A stretch of DNA of 64,000 nucleotides from Fasciolopsis buskii (Eukaryota > Platyhelminthes > Trematoda > Plagiorchiida > Fasciolidae), in contig LUCM01007256.1 in assembly GCA_008360955.1 (NCBI GenBank), positions 69,941 through 133,940 of the forward strand, in the 5' to 3' direction. Both the position numbers and the translations under genes were made by a program. Of this stretch, positions 33,855 through 46,113 are shown in pieces (position 1 is the stretch's first letter; each line of letters opens with the position of its first letter). The notes below the pieces were generated by a model, which did no database searches, was not told the origin of the DNA, and worked only from the letters and a program-made list of their open reading frames with translations.

Positions 33855-34990
33855 ATAAAAGTACATTGAGTTCACTGCTCAAGTTAACTAATAATGCAGC
33901 AGTGAGACTGGCTACTTTTGTTCATAGGCCCTCTGACACACACTTGCAAAAGCTTTCGTGGGTCAAAAACACCGTTCATTGGTGAACAACTTCGGTTGCA
34001 CTTCCACGGCAATCCTATTCAGTACCACGTTTCGTGATAGAGTTTTTCGAGAAATCCAGGATTATCATCGACCCTTGATTCCGTTTGTCCGATTACTACA
34101 AAAACCACACGGCTATACGAGGCGACGGCACCTTTTGTTTACTGAGCACTAATTTATTGCTTCTCTTGGAAATTCTATGAAATTTCGTGATACCATGTTT
34201 TGCACGTCGGTCTGTCAGACCTACATATGGATGTAAATATAAGAGCTCGCGCTCGCACGCACGCTACCGTTCTTTGTCGTAATCTGTAGTGATCCAGAGT
34301 GATTTTTTTCCAACTGTGATTCATTCGGATTACGTTTGCTGTGTGAGGATGCGCGGACTATTCCTCGGACTCGCAAGCGTGTTACTTGAATGTCCAACTG
34401 GTCCTCATTATACCTATACGAATAAGTTGTTACTTTAAATCCTTAGGGTTCAAATCCTGCATACCTCAGCTGGCTCCATTCAAACATCTTTGAAATTTAT
34501 CCATTTGTTTACCATTTACAACCATGCCGATCCTTTTCCTAAAAGTATCAGATATCCTCTTTGGGAATCGTTTTCATAATTGTACATTAAAAATATTACA
34601 AATACAATCAAGGACTCCCGCCACACGATGTTTACGCCAAGTTATACAAAGTTTAGCTACGAGTCAGTAGCATGATGAGTCTAACAGGAAGTCACATAAC
34701 GCGGTACGTTGCAGCTTCATTGTCGTCATCAACTACACCCAACCAGCAGTCGGAATTGCAGCGACTCACAAAAGTGAGAATCAAACATTCCATGACACTC
34801 ATTAAGCCAAAGGCATTTTACCAATAATATTTTTGTCTACCTAATACAAATACGTGGGTTCCGTACGCCTAGATCTCGTTGCTATCTTGAGCTGCATAGT
34901 TTAGGCTAGAGCCATGACAGTACGATCAATCACAGTTAGCGTCATTGTTTCGAACATAAGCACACTAGATCTATGTGATTTTATCAACAG

Positions 34991-35469
34991 TTATGGGGGC
35001 AGATTACCCATCTTATCTTGCATGGCTGATTTGTGTAAGCCATCAGACAAAAAACACGTACCCCATGAAATCTACCAATCAACCAAATTTCCTTCAAGGT
35101 CCATACCAAGCAGTTCCTATTTTCAAATATGTACAATATTTAAATGTACCTTTCTACAGTATGAATTACATCTTGACTATTATAACCTTCTTCTTTCAAC
35201 ATGGTCACGGTTTCGCTCGTCAGCACGTGAACTCTAGTATGTCTGAGAAACGGGGGAAAATATTAACATTCCAAAGGTTCTCAGTGAGCAGTAAAATGAC
35301 CGTCAAATTCGATTTTCTAGTTCGGACCGATACTCAAAACTACCAGTGTAGGAATGAAATCACAAGACCAAATAAGGGCATCCGCATGGAGAAGGTCAAA
35401 GGAGTTTGGAAATTTTGGTCTGTTAATGATGCGCATGCAGATTGGAAAATTGTGAATGTTGCTAAATGA
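34991..35469 (+). CDS. Candidate 3' exons with poly(A) signal, unknown protein
   Basis: Exon 34991-35034 (acceptor GATTTTATCAACAG, donor TTGT|GTAAGC) encodes MGADYPSYLAWLIC after a two-base start. Exon 35224-35469 (acceptor after the pyrimidine-rich CTTCTTTCAAC...CGCTCGTCAG) continues on a codon boundary with HVNSSMSEKRGKILTFQRFS, then KMTVKFDFLVRTDTQNYQ and WKFWSVNDAHADWKIVNVAK, and stops at 35467-35469. AATAAA at 35505-35510 follows. The whole interval 34975-35469 is also open in one frame (164 codons), so a single unspliced exon is an alternative. The family was not recognised. Confidence 0.5.
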
Positions 35470-35504
35470 CTGGTCCAAAGTCTATTATTGATTGTTAAAA
35501 GAGC

Positions 35505-35510
35505 AATAAA
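35505..35510 (+). terminator. Poly(A) signal AATAAA
   Basis: Canonical hexamer 36 nt after the stop at 35469. Confidence 0.5.
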
Positions 35511-35792
35511 TCCATTTTCTTTTTCATAAGCACATTTTTGTGTACAAACTTCCAAATTCTAATTATACCTGATGAGAAGTATTAAGGACGCGATTTCAAT
35601 ACTTAATCACCTAATTATCTGTGGCAGCTCTCAAACGTGCGCTCCAAAAAACAGAACATTAAGCGAGGGCTAGGTATTGCACACTTTGCAACGAACAATT
35701 AACAAGGAGTGTTTTCATGTTGTGTGTCTTGGGTTGCAAGTTCGCGTGGCAAGCGATGAATATCAACTTGTGGTCGCCAACTGATCAGTTTC

Positions 35793-35982
35793 ATGGTCCT
35801 TACTCAGTGCCTACACATACATTTAGATCATATGTACCAGGTGTCTGGTAAAATGATTCTTGGCGCCGTCGCTGATCTGATCTACCAGCTCACAGCTATA
35901 GTACTGGGCGAATATTGCCATTTAGCACTCTCAAAAACGACCAGAAGAACTGGGCTTTGTTTGGTTGACGATGCTCTCTCGA
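35793..35982 (+). CDS. Candidate exon, possibly histone-fold-like
   Basis: Open from ATG 35793 (a second ATG at 35829) to a donor TCGA|GTAACA. It reads MYQVSGKMILGAVADLIYQL, then TAIVLGEYCHLALSKTTRRT and GLCLVDDAL. The pattern of a helix, TRRT, and a VDDAL end is reminiscent of histone-fold TAF proteins (YRL..I....KRTKLT..D...AL), but this is weak. A phase-compatible next exon (acceptor GCAAATTCAG at about 36169, donor GTAAGA after 36270) would read VKHMGVFKSENFTLVLSFEN. It begins about 280 bases after the previous poly(A) signal, so it may open a new gene. Confidence 0.38.
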
Positions 35983-36399
35983 GTAACAGGAATTGAATTC
36001 CTTCGGATTCACGAGAGTTACTGTTCCTGTCGGGAGCAAACACCTGTTTGAAATAATTTAATATAAGTCTGAGTCATTCTTCATTGTTTCTGACTTATAA
36101 GGCACGTGTATTAGGAAACGATGAGTGGGCATAAGTCAAGAAATTTGTGATTCGTGCAAATTCAGCAGTAAAACACATGGGAGTTTTCAAGTCAGAGAAT
36201 TTCACTTTGGTGCTCTCCTTCGAAAACTTTACAATGATTGTCGCAGCGCGACAGGTGGGCAGTCGGTAAGATTCAGAGCTTTATTACTCAAACCGGATGA
36301 TTCGAGAGAGGAAAACATGTATCCATTTTATTGGTTCAGTCGGATTAATTTTTGCATCACCGGTAATTTTTAGCTCTGTTCTAATCACCGTTCATTTAT

Positions 36400-38000
36400 A
36401 CATTTCCAGCTTGTATTTTTAGATGCCAACTGATCTGATTGTGTCCATATTTTGGTCAGAGACATTTTGGTATGCCCACTGGGATTATGTCAAACAAACA
36501 AGGAACTGAGGTACCTTAGTTTAGCTAATCGCTTCAATCGTGTCCACTGTTCATTTAGTCAAACTGGGTTGACAAATAACCAATTCTACTAGTAGAGTTT
36601 AGCTGGAACGACAATCGCTTCCATAAGATGGATTAGGTGACTGACTTCTTTTGACCCTGGTCAGCCTATTGTGATTCATTCACCGGTTTGTTCACTTATG
36701 CAGGTGTGCATGTGCGTGTGGATATTTGTGGCCCAAACTGCTCTTCGATTGTCCGTACGTACGTGGTAGTTTTTTCGGGAGTCAAAACTGAATTAAATCT
36801 CTCGATTTGTCTCCAAGCTAAGATATCCGCATGCTATCATTTTTCGTAACGTCTTGAGATGATCCAATAAAATTTGACCAGTTCTAAGTTGTTGAACAAT
36901 ACAATGTATTTTCTCTCTCCCAGAGGTTGTGTCGACATAAGTCTACGTAAGCTTAGTTCATCCGACCGATGTCAACTTTTGCACTTCCAGGTGGAACTGT
37001 TCGAATGAGTCACCCTTTTGTGAGTTTGGAATCGGATGTGAGAAATCAGAGTCCAGATAGGACTCGGTTTGAAATGATCTTAGAGTTGTTCGTTGTAAAG
37101 TCAGTTGGACATGGAAATATGTTTCGCTTTTCAAAACGCGAAACTCTCCCCATTCCGAGACTTCCGGCAGCCAGGATCAGCTGATCATATGGCCTCCAGT
37201 CCCAACCTGACAGGAGCGAGGGCCGTGGCTGAGGAAACCCTCGGGGTAAATCTCCGAGTCCCAAAAATCGCTGGAATTCACGCGAATTTGTATCAATGTC
37301 CGAAGTAGCTGATCGCAAATCAACTTGATTCGGGAATAAGTTAGGGGTTCAATATATTTATCAAGGTCTTGCTTCAGGTTATTGTTGAAATATTGTACCG
37401 AAAATACTATTTCGGGGCGAGAATCAGCGTTCGCCAATTTTTTTTGTACCTTCGCAAACTCCGATTATCGGTCAGTTAACCTCGGGCCGGTTTTATCAAG
37501 CCTTAACAACTCACAAACGAGCATAACTCGTGCGCATTCTGTGGCTTGATAACCTGGTGTGAGTTTCGTCAATGGCTGTCGGTTCAGCGAAAGATGATGA
37601 GTTTATTTCAACTCGACTCATGGATGGTAAAAGCGCCTTACGTCATTAAATGATAGTCCCCATACATACACAATAAATGCAGGTAGTATATTGGTCAATT
37701 GGGAATCTTCCGCCCAGCTTCTCTGGTATACGCGATGCTACCTTCCCCAAACATCCATATAACTGTACACTTCAAGGTGATATGTCGACGGAATCTTATT
37801 TTGTTTCATCAGGGTTGTGCACGGAAACTGCTTTGCAGAAGAGTTCATAAAATAGCCGCACCCATGATTCACGGATAGCCGTTAGCTATTGAGCTGAATT
37901 AACCTTAAGAGTTTTTATAAGTAGTATCCGTGTGCATAAGTATATAGGTACACGTACATATGTTGACAACTGTGACCTGATTCTCCGGGTGCAAAAGACA
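36400..38000. other. Unassigned stretch
   Basis: Open frames near 36969-37437 overlap on both strands and none has a convincing splice pair. No repeat family was recognised. Confidence 0.35.
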
Positions 38001-38041
38001 GTGCATCTGATGCGTTGTTTTCTTTTCCTGATGACTCCATT

Positions 38042-38263
38042 CTATTGGAGTTGGTGATTTGTACCGAGATATCTGATTTGGAATTCTCCGGGTGTCATTG
38101 TGAATTTAACACCCATGACTCCTACTCTGATATCCACGCGCACATTCAACTGTGTACACTCAGTTGTATTTTTATAAATGTAATAACGTGACGCATGTTT
38201 AGCCAAAAAGGCATATTCAACAAACTTCGGTGAAAAGCACTGCGGTACTGTTTGCAATTCCAT
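38042..38263 (-). CDS. Candidate exon, unknown protein
   Basis: The minus strand is open from an ATG at 38263 to a stop at 38042, reading PKFVEYAFLAKHASRYYIYK and later VRVDIRVGVMGVKFTMTPGE and FQIRYLGTNHQLQ. The composition is protein-like, but splice borders are ambiguous and no poly(A) signal is close. It lies downstream of the poly(A) signal of the 39.5-40.9 kb gene, so it would belong to another gene. Confidence 0.3.
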   Translation of the reverse strand: MELQTVPQCFSPKFVEYAFLAKHASRYYIYKNTTECTQLNVRVDIRVGVMGVKFTMTPGEFQIRYLGTNHQLQ

Positions 38264-39470
38264 GGTTTCTTACTTGAATCGATTGTTACCTCCATCTTAC
38301 AACTAAATAGGCACGTTCACATAAAATAATTAGGACCTAACGAATGTACCAGAGTTAATTGGGTTGCAAGAACCCGTCACTTATTCGAATGACCGCCATG
38401 TACGACCTCGACGCATTACAACAAAGCTTGCAGATGTCGTCTATTCAAATTGGTTCGGTTTTTCTGATACTAACCTGTGGTTGGTTGATAGTTTCGTAAA
38501 ACTGAATCCTATATAATTATAAGTTTCATGAACTTTACTATTGATCTAACTACGAATACTCAAGACTTCAAGGATTTTTGGATACAAACGATAGTCCCTT
38601 GGATATAACTTGTTCGGTTCTGGTCCCGCAATGATCCATTTTTCCCATTGAACAATAACAACGAATAGCGATTTGGGTGTTCGGTCAGTCCGTTTACGCC
38701 CAACTGATTAGGAAAAACTGCTTCAAGTAGGTAAATTTTCCCTGTGTGCAAACCTGAGCAACGCACACATATTCACAACTTCCGTTTTCGTGTTTTTAAC
38801 TCACTCCCCCCCCCAACTCTTATTGACATCAATGTGAAGTTTCTTCAGTTTTTTTTGGTGAGGGTGGATTGTTCTTGTCTGTTTAATTATCGGCGTTAGT
38901 TTCTCTGATGAATCAACTTCAAATAGGTAAACATAGTTCCGACGGTTTCGGTCACGGACCGTAAACAAAAGAATCCGAACTGACATGGACAGTTGCGAAC
39001 ACGGGTGTTTATTAGGCGAAGGAAAAATACACAACAGATTGCGGTTTTGCTAAGAAACACTTTTGATTTAACGGAAATCTTGTCCTTATAAAGACCTGGA
39101 ATCATATAACAACATCCTTTGACATCACCCATGTGTCAGAAACATCGACCCTAGGTAACAGGACATTTTTTGTACACCTGAGTTGCATCCCTTTTTTTAG
39201 AACCTTTTCGGGCTTTCTCACCTATAGTTCATTTAGATCTTATACGCTTTGGTTTGGCCCTCCATCTGGTGGGAATCTTACCAGCGCACTCCGACATGTC
39301 CGTCTGTCGCTCTCATCCACGAACGTTTTCAAATAATAACCCCTGGAAAATCGCAGTTGTTCTGTATTTAACTAGCATACTGAAATCGAAAAACAAAGTC
39401 TAGGCTAGACCGTGCTCAGATCTTAATGTCCAGCGACATTTCCCTTAAATTTTCACGAGACCCGGTTATT

Positions 39471-39476
39471 TTTATT
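39471..39476 (-). terminator. Poly(A) signal AATAAA
   Basis: Hexamer on the minus strand 87 nt after the stop at 39564. Confidence 0.5.
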
Positions 39477-39563
39477 TAAAATATTTGCTCAATTTTTCTA
39501 ATTTCAATAGCTTTTTGCAGACGACATTTTCAGCTGAATTGCGGACACATGGGACTACAAAGA

Positions 39564-40898
39564 TCATGAAAATGAATGCTGGACACAAACGGGATGATGA
39601 CTAAAAACTGAAACCGCACGAATACGAATCGTTTCAAATGTACCAGTGCTATCGTTCGTAACATGTGCGGACAACTTCATAGGCAAACGAAAGGTGGTAC
39701 ATCTAGCTCCGTGAAGTTTGTCAACCAAAATTGTTAAATTTACATCGCCATGTTTTCGAATGACCTCTTCTACCAGCCTTTGAACTGCAATCCGACTCGA
39801 AGATTGACATTACGCCTGTCCCAATGATGTTATCCATCTTTGGTTGGGCGCTTGATTCCGAGACAGGCACCCATTTGCCTACAGCCAACTTCGACAATTT
39901 TGGCACATTGTTTTCACTTGCACATCAGTAGCCCTTAATTGTACACGGAACGGCATACCCTGCAGAACTAAACTGCAGCTTATCAGTAGGAAACCCCCGT
40001 TAGTAATCACCAACAGTTAATAAGCGGCCCCTTCCCAACCGGAATGCGATCCCTAAAGGAAGAATTGTGAGCCGCACCTCATAGGCGCTCAGCTACTCGG
40101 ATCGACTGTCAAGGGTTTACTGAACTTCAGAATCGCATGACCTGACAAATATCCGTTACCGAATTTGCACCGCTACAGATGGCTGTTTGGTTTTAGCCAG
40201 AAAAACGCTTGATGAAGAGGCACTAGCAGGTCACGAAATGTGATCAGTCGCTGACATTGAAACTGCGGGAAAATCCACCTGATGATCGGTAAACTATTCT
40301 CAATTCCCGGTATTTTCACCCCTATGGACATCATCTGACCCTGGCAATAAACTATAAAGAACAATGAAAAAGATGTCGTTTGCGGCTATTTCCGACCACA
40401 CTAATGTGCTGCACTAATCAAGGACATCGGTAAATTCGATCGAGATATAAGATGGCGGAAGAGTGTTGTTGGCAGAAGTAAAAGATTCGTCGCCAAAGTC
40501 TATATACGTATCACTGTACCGATGTACAGTTTTATTTTGATCCATTGGTTCCTGAAATGCGGATAAGTAGGGAATGTCGAATGATAACTGGGCGCCACAA
40601 ATAATCTTTTTCCCAGTGCACGTATTTGTGTCCCATCTACACTCACTTTTGTGGCAACAGGACAGTAATCCAAATACGACGGGCTCCAGTAGGACCGGCA
40701 ATAGTTATCGACCAATCATCGGCCATATGCGTCACTAAACTGGATAACAGCATAGTACAGTCTTCTCCGCAGACAGGAAATGACTAAATAAGGTGTTCGT
40801 ATTATCAGCAAAAAACTAAGATTTTACTAAACTCCATTACTTCCTCGGATTGTGATCCGACAAAATTGCAATGGTTTCTCTATTCTCAGTTTGGTTTC
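39564..40898 (-). CDS. Multi-exon gene with poly(A) signal, unknown protein
   Basis: Minus-strand exons with matching phase. 40898-40841 reads NQTENRETIAILSDHNPR (donor GTAATG). 40739-40647 has acceptor GCTGTTATCCAG, reads LVTHMADDWSITIAGPTGAR through ITVLLPQ, and has donor GTGAGT. 40551-40520 has acceptor CCGCATTTCAG, reads NQWIKIKLYI, and has donor GTACAG. 40340-40320 is a 21-nt micro-exon (acceptor TTTATTGCCAG, reads SDDVHR). 39784-39564 reads QRLVEEVIRKHGDVNLTILV, then DKLHGARCTTFRLPMKLSAH and on to HHPVCVQHSFS. Another exon between the micro-exon and the last exon (acceptor ending at 40263) is possible. AATAAA lies at 39476-39471. The 5' end is missing. No family was recognised; the start might resemble an N-glycosylated domain. 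Confidence 0.6.
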
Positions 40899-41574
40899 CT
40901 TAACTTGCAATTATGTTACCCCTCAAATACGGGCCGTTGGGTTTCACAGAATATGGCTAATTCCTACTGAGTCCGATATCTCTTTCACACACCATTCAGA
41001 AGACCAATAAAAATATCGATCCTCCGGCCGATCGATCGCATTCATCGGTCAGTCTGTCAGTCACACCCATATACTATTGTTGTCCTCTTCAGGTCTAGTC
41101 ACTAGGTCAGCTCTCTGTATTGCTTTTTTTTAAAAACATATATCTTGCAGATATAGGTGCGCAGTTTCAATTTCGCAGTACGACTCTGAGTTTGAAATGA
41201 ACATAGTCTAAGTAGTTACTCATTCGTAAAACAAAGCTGGCCTTAAAATAGACAATTTTAGAATTCTACTAGGTTTTTGAGTAATTTTGTTGTTAGGATT
41301 TCAGGAGAAAAATGATTCTATTTTTCATTTAATGAAGTCAATTTGTTGTGCTGTTTGGTCAGCTCAATTATTCCGCTTTCCTGCCATCATAGTATTTTTA
41401 TGACTAGGTGGTATATTTATGACCTCGTGACTATTGAGCTTTCTAACAAATTGCGATTTGGGGGAAATTACACGTGTGTAAAAGTCCTCCCTTAAGTTCG
41501 ACTTATTTCGGTTTGACATTCGAGCTGAACGACCAAGGCCCCAGTCTCGCACCTGTAAATTCTTCAACTCCTCT

Positions 41575-41710
41575 GGTCGGCGGTGGTCATACGGGCGTGG
41601 AGATTGGAGAGCACGGCAGAAATTTTTAGGTTTCCCATCGCCAGTCAACTTCATCGCTTGGTATCCGTTTGTTGACCGGGACTCCCTTTCTGCATTAGCA
41701 TCCGTTACCG
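41575..41710 (+). mobile_element. tRNA-derived SINE, degenerate copy
   Basis: GGTCGGCGGTGGTCAT starts the head and CCATCGCCAGTCAACTTCAT plus GTTGACCGGGACTCCCTTTC follow in the same order as the 25307 copy. The B box is destroyed (AGGTTTCCC) and the tail is absent. Confidence 0.72.
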
Positions 41711-42589
41711 TAGAACGTGAGCTGTTTGCGAGATCGTTCATCCGACGGTTCTAGCACTGAAACTGATTGTACAATTCTATACTTTCATTGATATCCAAAG
41801 ACATTAGAACATAAGGGTTGAGACAATAATTTGAGCCGATAAGTTATTTTTGTTAACTTTTAGAGGTGTGTGCGTGTGTGTGTGGCTGGCAAAGTCCATG
41901 CAACTGCTATTGTGGATCAGTGGTAGTGGTATACATACTGGTCCAAGATACAGGCACATCATAAATGTTGATATTGACTATTAGTGATGGACTTTGAATC
42001 TGACAGACTAATTATTCCGATGACTGACTGAAGCTAGTCAGGCAGGGAAACGCTTCGGAACACAGACCATCAAATTTAGTGATGAAAACACTTGCCTAGA
42101 TTCAAGGATAAGGTTAATCTGTTTAGAAAATCTCTATTGGTTCGATCGTAAAAATACACAATATTTGATTTATTTGTTTAATTGTGTCATGTGGCCATCT
42201 CGTATGGTTTTTGTCCAGTGGGTGTGATGTCTTCGAGGCAAACTGTCCCGGTTTCCGGACATTTAAGACGCCTCTGCTGACTGACGCACTTATGTACGAA
42301 GTGGTTCGGGGTCCTCCAAGGCTTGCTTACATTTCCTCAAATATGACTTTAGGGATGAGAAAAAATGCAGATCTCTGGTTTGAGGCTTGCTTTCGAAAGT
42401 GAGATGAGAAGGTATCAAGTTAGGTTGAGCCAATGAATGTTTATTCTGAGCGAGGATTACAACGGGTTCGGCCCCTACTTAACCAAATTTCCCGCCTGCT
42501 TCAGTGCAAATCGACGCATGAGTCATGTTGTTTCGTTTCTGAAAGAAGCTGTCAATTTCCCTAATTCATTTTCCATTCCAATAAGGTCG

Positions 42590-42766
42590 CTACAGTAGCT
42601 TCCTTTACTATTGGAACAACAACATACATCATTCTCCAGGAAGGGGGCCGCGGACAGCAGAGGGCAGCCAAGTTTGGAAGTCGACCGTCGGTGGGAGGAT
42701 TCGAACCCGCGACCTTCACGTCCAAACGCCACGACCTTATCCGCTTGGCCATTGCCGGGCGGAAAT
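42590..42766 (-). mobile_element. tRNA-derived SINE, copy on the minus strand
   Basis: The reverse complement shows an intact A box TGGCCAAGCGGATAAGG, a B box GGTTCGAATCC (42701-42691) and CCACCGACGGTCGACTTCC. The body (AACTTGGCTGCCC, CCCCTTCCTGGAG) and the tail AATAGTAAAGGAAG follow. The head is the closest of the four copies to a real tRNA. Confidence 0.82.
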
Positions 42767-43832
42767 TGTCCCGCATGACATTCATAGTCAGCTGAGTATA
42801 AAATATTAGGTTGCATTCATCCAATTCACTTGAATATGGAAAGGGCATGGTAGTAAGCGAAATCGACAACGCAATCAGTCATGACCATGCGCAGTGGCAC
42901 GAAATCTCCTGCTCCTTTTTTACGCAATAGCTGATCATATCAGGTTGCAAAGATGATTTGACCTAATCCTTTGAAGTTCTGTTGCGCCACACAAAATGAA
43001 GTCAGAGCTTGGCAACACGTACCAATCAGCACCACAGGGATGGAGAAATTTAACACGGGATACTTGTACGCCTCCAGGACAACCGAAACGTTCTGCTTCC
43101 TTGGATCTCACCAGTCCAGTGAAATGCATCGGATTTCTTGACTTTAGGACAGACATTGTATTATTTTGCGTCCATTTCTGAGTTCACTGACACTGACGAG
43201 TGTATTTCGTGGGATTGTTCGCGCGTCTATTCCGACTAGCCTGTAACCTGCTGGTTGGTAAACTTTCAGTCCCGAAATGATTTGTAGTTTGAAGCGAATT
43301 GTTGGGTTCGAACCTTCAGATGCTTGAACCCAGTCAGGTTTCACAAGGAAAATCTATTGGAAAAGACCGAAAATTTTTAAAACGGAGATGAAGAAATTTA
43401 TGAGGTCACATGTGACCTGAAATGGATCTAGAGATTCCGCACAGCTGTTTGTGAAACAAACTTATCTGAGTGAGTTCAAACAAACTGAGTGCATGCAAAC
43501 CACTCAACTCAGAAAGGTTGTGAACTTTCTGTCTTTGGCACAGGTCAAAAGTGTTTATGAGCTTCTAATACATGCGTTTGCGGTTTGGGCCCCAGACCGT
43601 TCGATTCCAGCACTGATTACATCATCACGGCATAGATAAGATTGTCATGCTCATGCATATCATTCAATACAGTGTAGCCTTCGGACCTTTATCTGATCTC
43701 TCGACTGGCCTTGAGGTTCCATTGTTAGTTAACCGTGTTTCCTGTTAATCGTCACACTGGTTTCGTTGTGTAAGTGTTGATGCTGACTGACATTCACTGG
43801 CCTTTCGATCACGTTGGATTTTCCGTTTCCAG

Positions 43833-43870
43833 ACAACCCCTTCGAAGATTGCTGTCCCAGTGCATTCTAC
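43833..43870 (+). CDS. Candidate 38-nt micro-exon
   Basis: A near-ideal acceptor (GATTTTCCGTTTCCAG) and donor (CTAC|GTAAGT) enclose 38 nt. Open readings are NPFEDCCPSAFY after a two-base start, or TTPSKIAVPVHST. Micro-exons are common in some flatworm genes. No neighbouring exon was chained. Confidence 0.35.
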
Positions 43871-45345
43871 GTAAGTTGTGTAAAATTGAATTGTGCTCAC
43901 CATCCATAAACACAAATTTATTCGCAAGAGGGACCTTAAAATCTCAACTGGCGACATGTACGTGGGCTAAAATGCCGGAAAAAATAACAGTGACAGGTCG
44001 ATCCAACTGTCTTAAAACTATAAGCAACGCATTTTTATGCAACCTAACTGCATAGAAAGCCAAAACTTTTGAATAAACGTCTGATCCAACCAACTTGAAT
44101 CACGTCGGTGAGTTTTCCCAGGGATCTGAGAACTCTGCTCTCGACATTGACCATACGTCAGCGATGGTTCAGTCTAAGGCTAGTTATGGTTATCAGTCTA
44201 TTTCTGCTACAGGTATTCCTCACAACCAATCGGATACAGTAAACTCAGCAAGATCGTTCAATCCCTGTTTCTAATTAAGTTGAAATAATGCATATTTATT
44301 TTCAACAAGTGTTTTTTACCTAGTGGGTTTGTCTACCAAATAAGGTTTTCTAGTGAACTGGTACAACATTCAGTCACGTTCTTAATGGTGAGCCGATTTT
44401 CATAGTCAGTTTTTTCGTATAACTTGATTAGCTACCTGGGCTCAAACTGCATCACGTGCTGACATATATGCAGGACTTTTAATATGTTGATGCGTGTGTA
44501 CCGTACAGCCTAAATGGTCAGTACACGTAACAAGTGGGAACACTTGACTTAGCCTAACTATCCTGTCTCTCTGCCTCTCTCTGCAGCCAGATCAGTCAGG
44601 AGACTGGAGACAAAAATCGGTTCAGAAGTATGAGATAAATTGAAATGTCACATTAATGCAATGATTCTAAAAAATGGAACCTGAAATTCAGCCACGGAAT
44701 CCGTTTTGATTCGATTAGAAATGTCATGTTTGATACATACGATTCAGTTACTGCATCATGTGCGTCGTGTGAGTTGGGCCCATCCAAGCGCACCAACATA
44801 GCAGCCTCATCTAGCATACCCTGATATAGAAGGCAAAATAGTGAATGAGAAATTGGTCAAAGAACGAGCTAATTTACTTCTGACAAACGTTTTCCGTGTC
44901 TCTGCAATATATCCATTTCAGATCACTAGAATCGCAAACAAAGCTGTCAAGTCAGTGTCCCTAATTTAGCAAAATCTGGTTGAACCAACGATAACGACAA
45001 ATGGGAAGAAAGTACAAGAGCCAACGACAGAAAGAGGGAGACAGCAGGCAGCACTATGATTCAAGATTTCCGTTACTCTTTTGTCATATTGATTCCTGAA
45101 TTGGTAATTTGCTGAAGACAAACAACTGCCGCGTCAGCAGTCAGTTTATCCCGAACTTACCTATCCGGGAGCATTAGCCGATGAACTAGTCATGACTGTT
45201 TCGACACTCGGTTTCCTGAGAGACCAACCTCAGGCCATCCGTGTCGGTTGTCACATTGCGTATCCCTTACCAGTACGTCTCGCTTCAGAATACTTACATA
45301 AGACGGTGTACGTAAAACTTCACCTCTCACCCTTGGTTTAGAAAC

Positions 45346-45855
45346 TCAGCAGTTTAACCCATCCTTTCGCTTTCCCAACGCAAAGACGTCACACACAAAA
45401 CTAAGATCTGAAGTCTCATTCAATTCCATTCCCTTTTGGGCCTCGACCAAAAAGACAAGTCCCCGGTAATTCATCCTCAGAGTGTTTAGACCATATTTAT
45501 GCCACAAACCCTTAGCGCTTCGGAATTCCACCGGTAAGTGCAGAAATGAGCGGTTCGTTCAAATAAAATCTTGTGTTGGCGTATGATAAATTCGGTCTGT
45601 TCCCATGGCCACTTCAGATTGCTAGCCATAAAGCGTTGGCGGTGGAAATACCAGTGACTCGACGTTTTGGTTATTAGTCTGAGTTACAATTAACTGACTT
45701 GAGAAAGGTTTGCCTTGGTAACCAAAAAGTACAATTTTCAGTATTTCTACAGACAACGCTGCTTTTAATAAATACGCATATTCTAACAAAATATCACACG
45801 GTGGGACGATTTTCGCTCTACTGAGCATTTCATTTTGATCTGAAATGTTGACCAT
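45346..45855 (-). CDS. Two candidate exons, unknown protein
   Basis: Minus strand. 45855-45622 is open and reads QNEMLSRAKIVPPCDILLEY, then AYLLKAALSVEILKIVLFGY and NQNVESLVFPPPTLYG. 45517-45346 follows a CCGAAG acceptor and reads AKGLWHKYGLNTLRMNYRGL, then VFLVEAQKGMELNETSDLSF and VCDVFALGKRKDGLNC before a stop. Both look like folded protein. The donor that would join them in phase was not identified, so they may not be adjacent exons. The family was not recognised. Confidence 0.42.
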
Positions 45856-46113
45856 CAGTTCCGCGGATCATTTGGCCTAACCACTCCGTTGGTGAATCTA
45901 TTGATTTCGTGTGAAGAATCCACTGGCAAATAATGTGATACATTTCGGGTACAGCTTAGGTGTAAGGTAAGAACACAACCAGCCAATCAGAGCCGTGGCG
46001 AAACACGAACGAGAATTATAAACAAGTCTCAAGTCCCACTGACCCGGAAATATTCAACCGATGAGGCTTCTTTGAAATTTCTATTTAAAAATGATTTGTA
46101 AAGAAACTCAAAA

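Noticed and set aside
43285..43345. tRNA-like GGGTTCGAACC box
   Set aside because: Only the B-box-like phrase is present; no A box, acceptor stem or SINE body lies at the right spacing.
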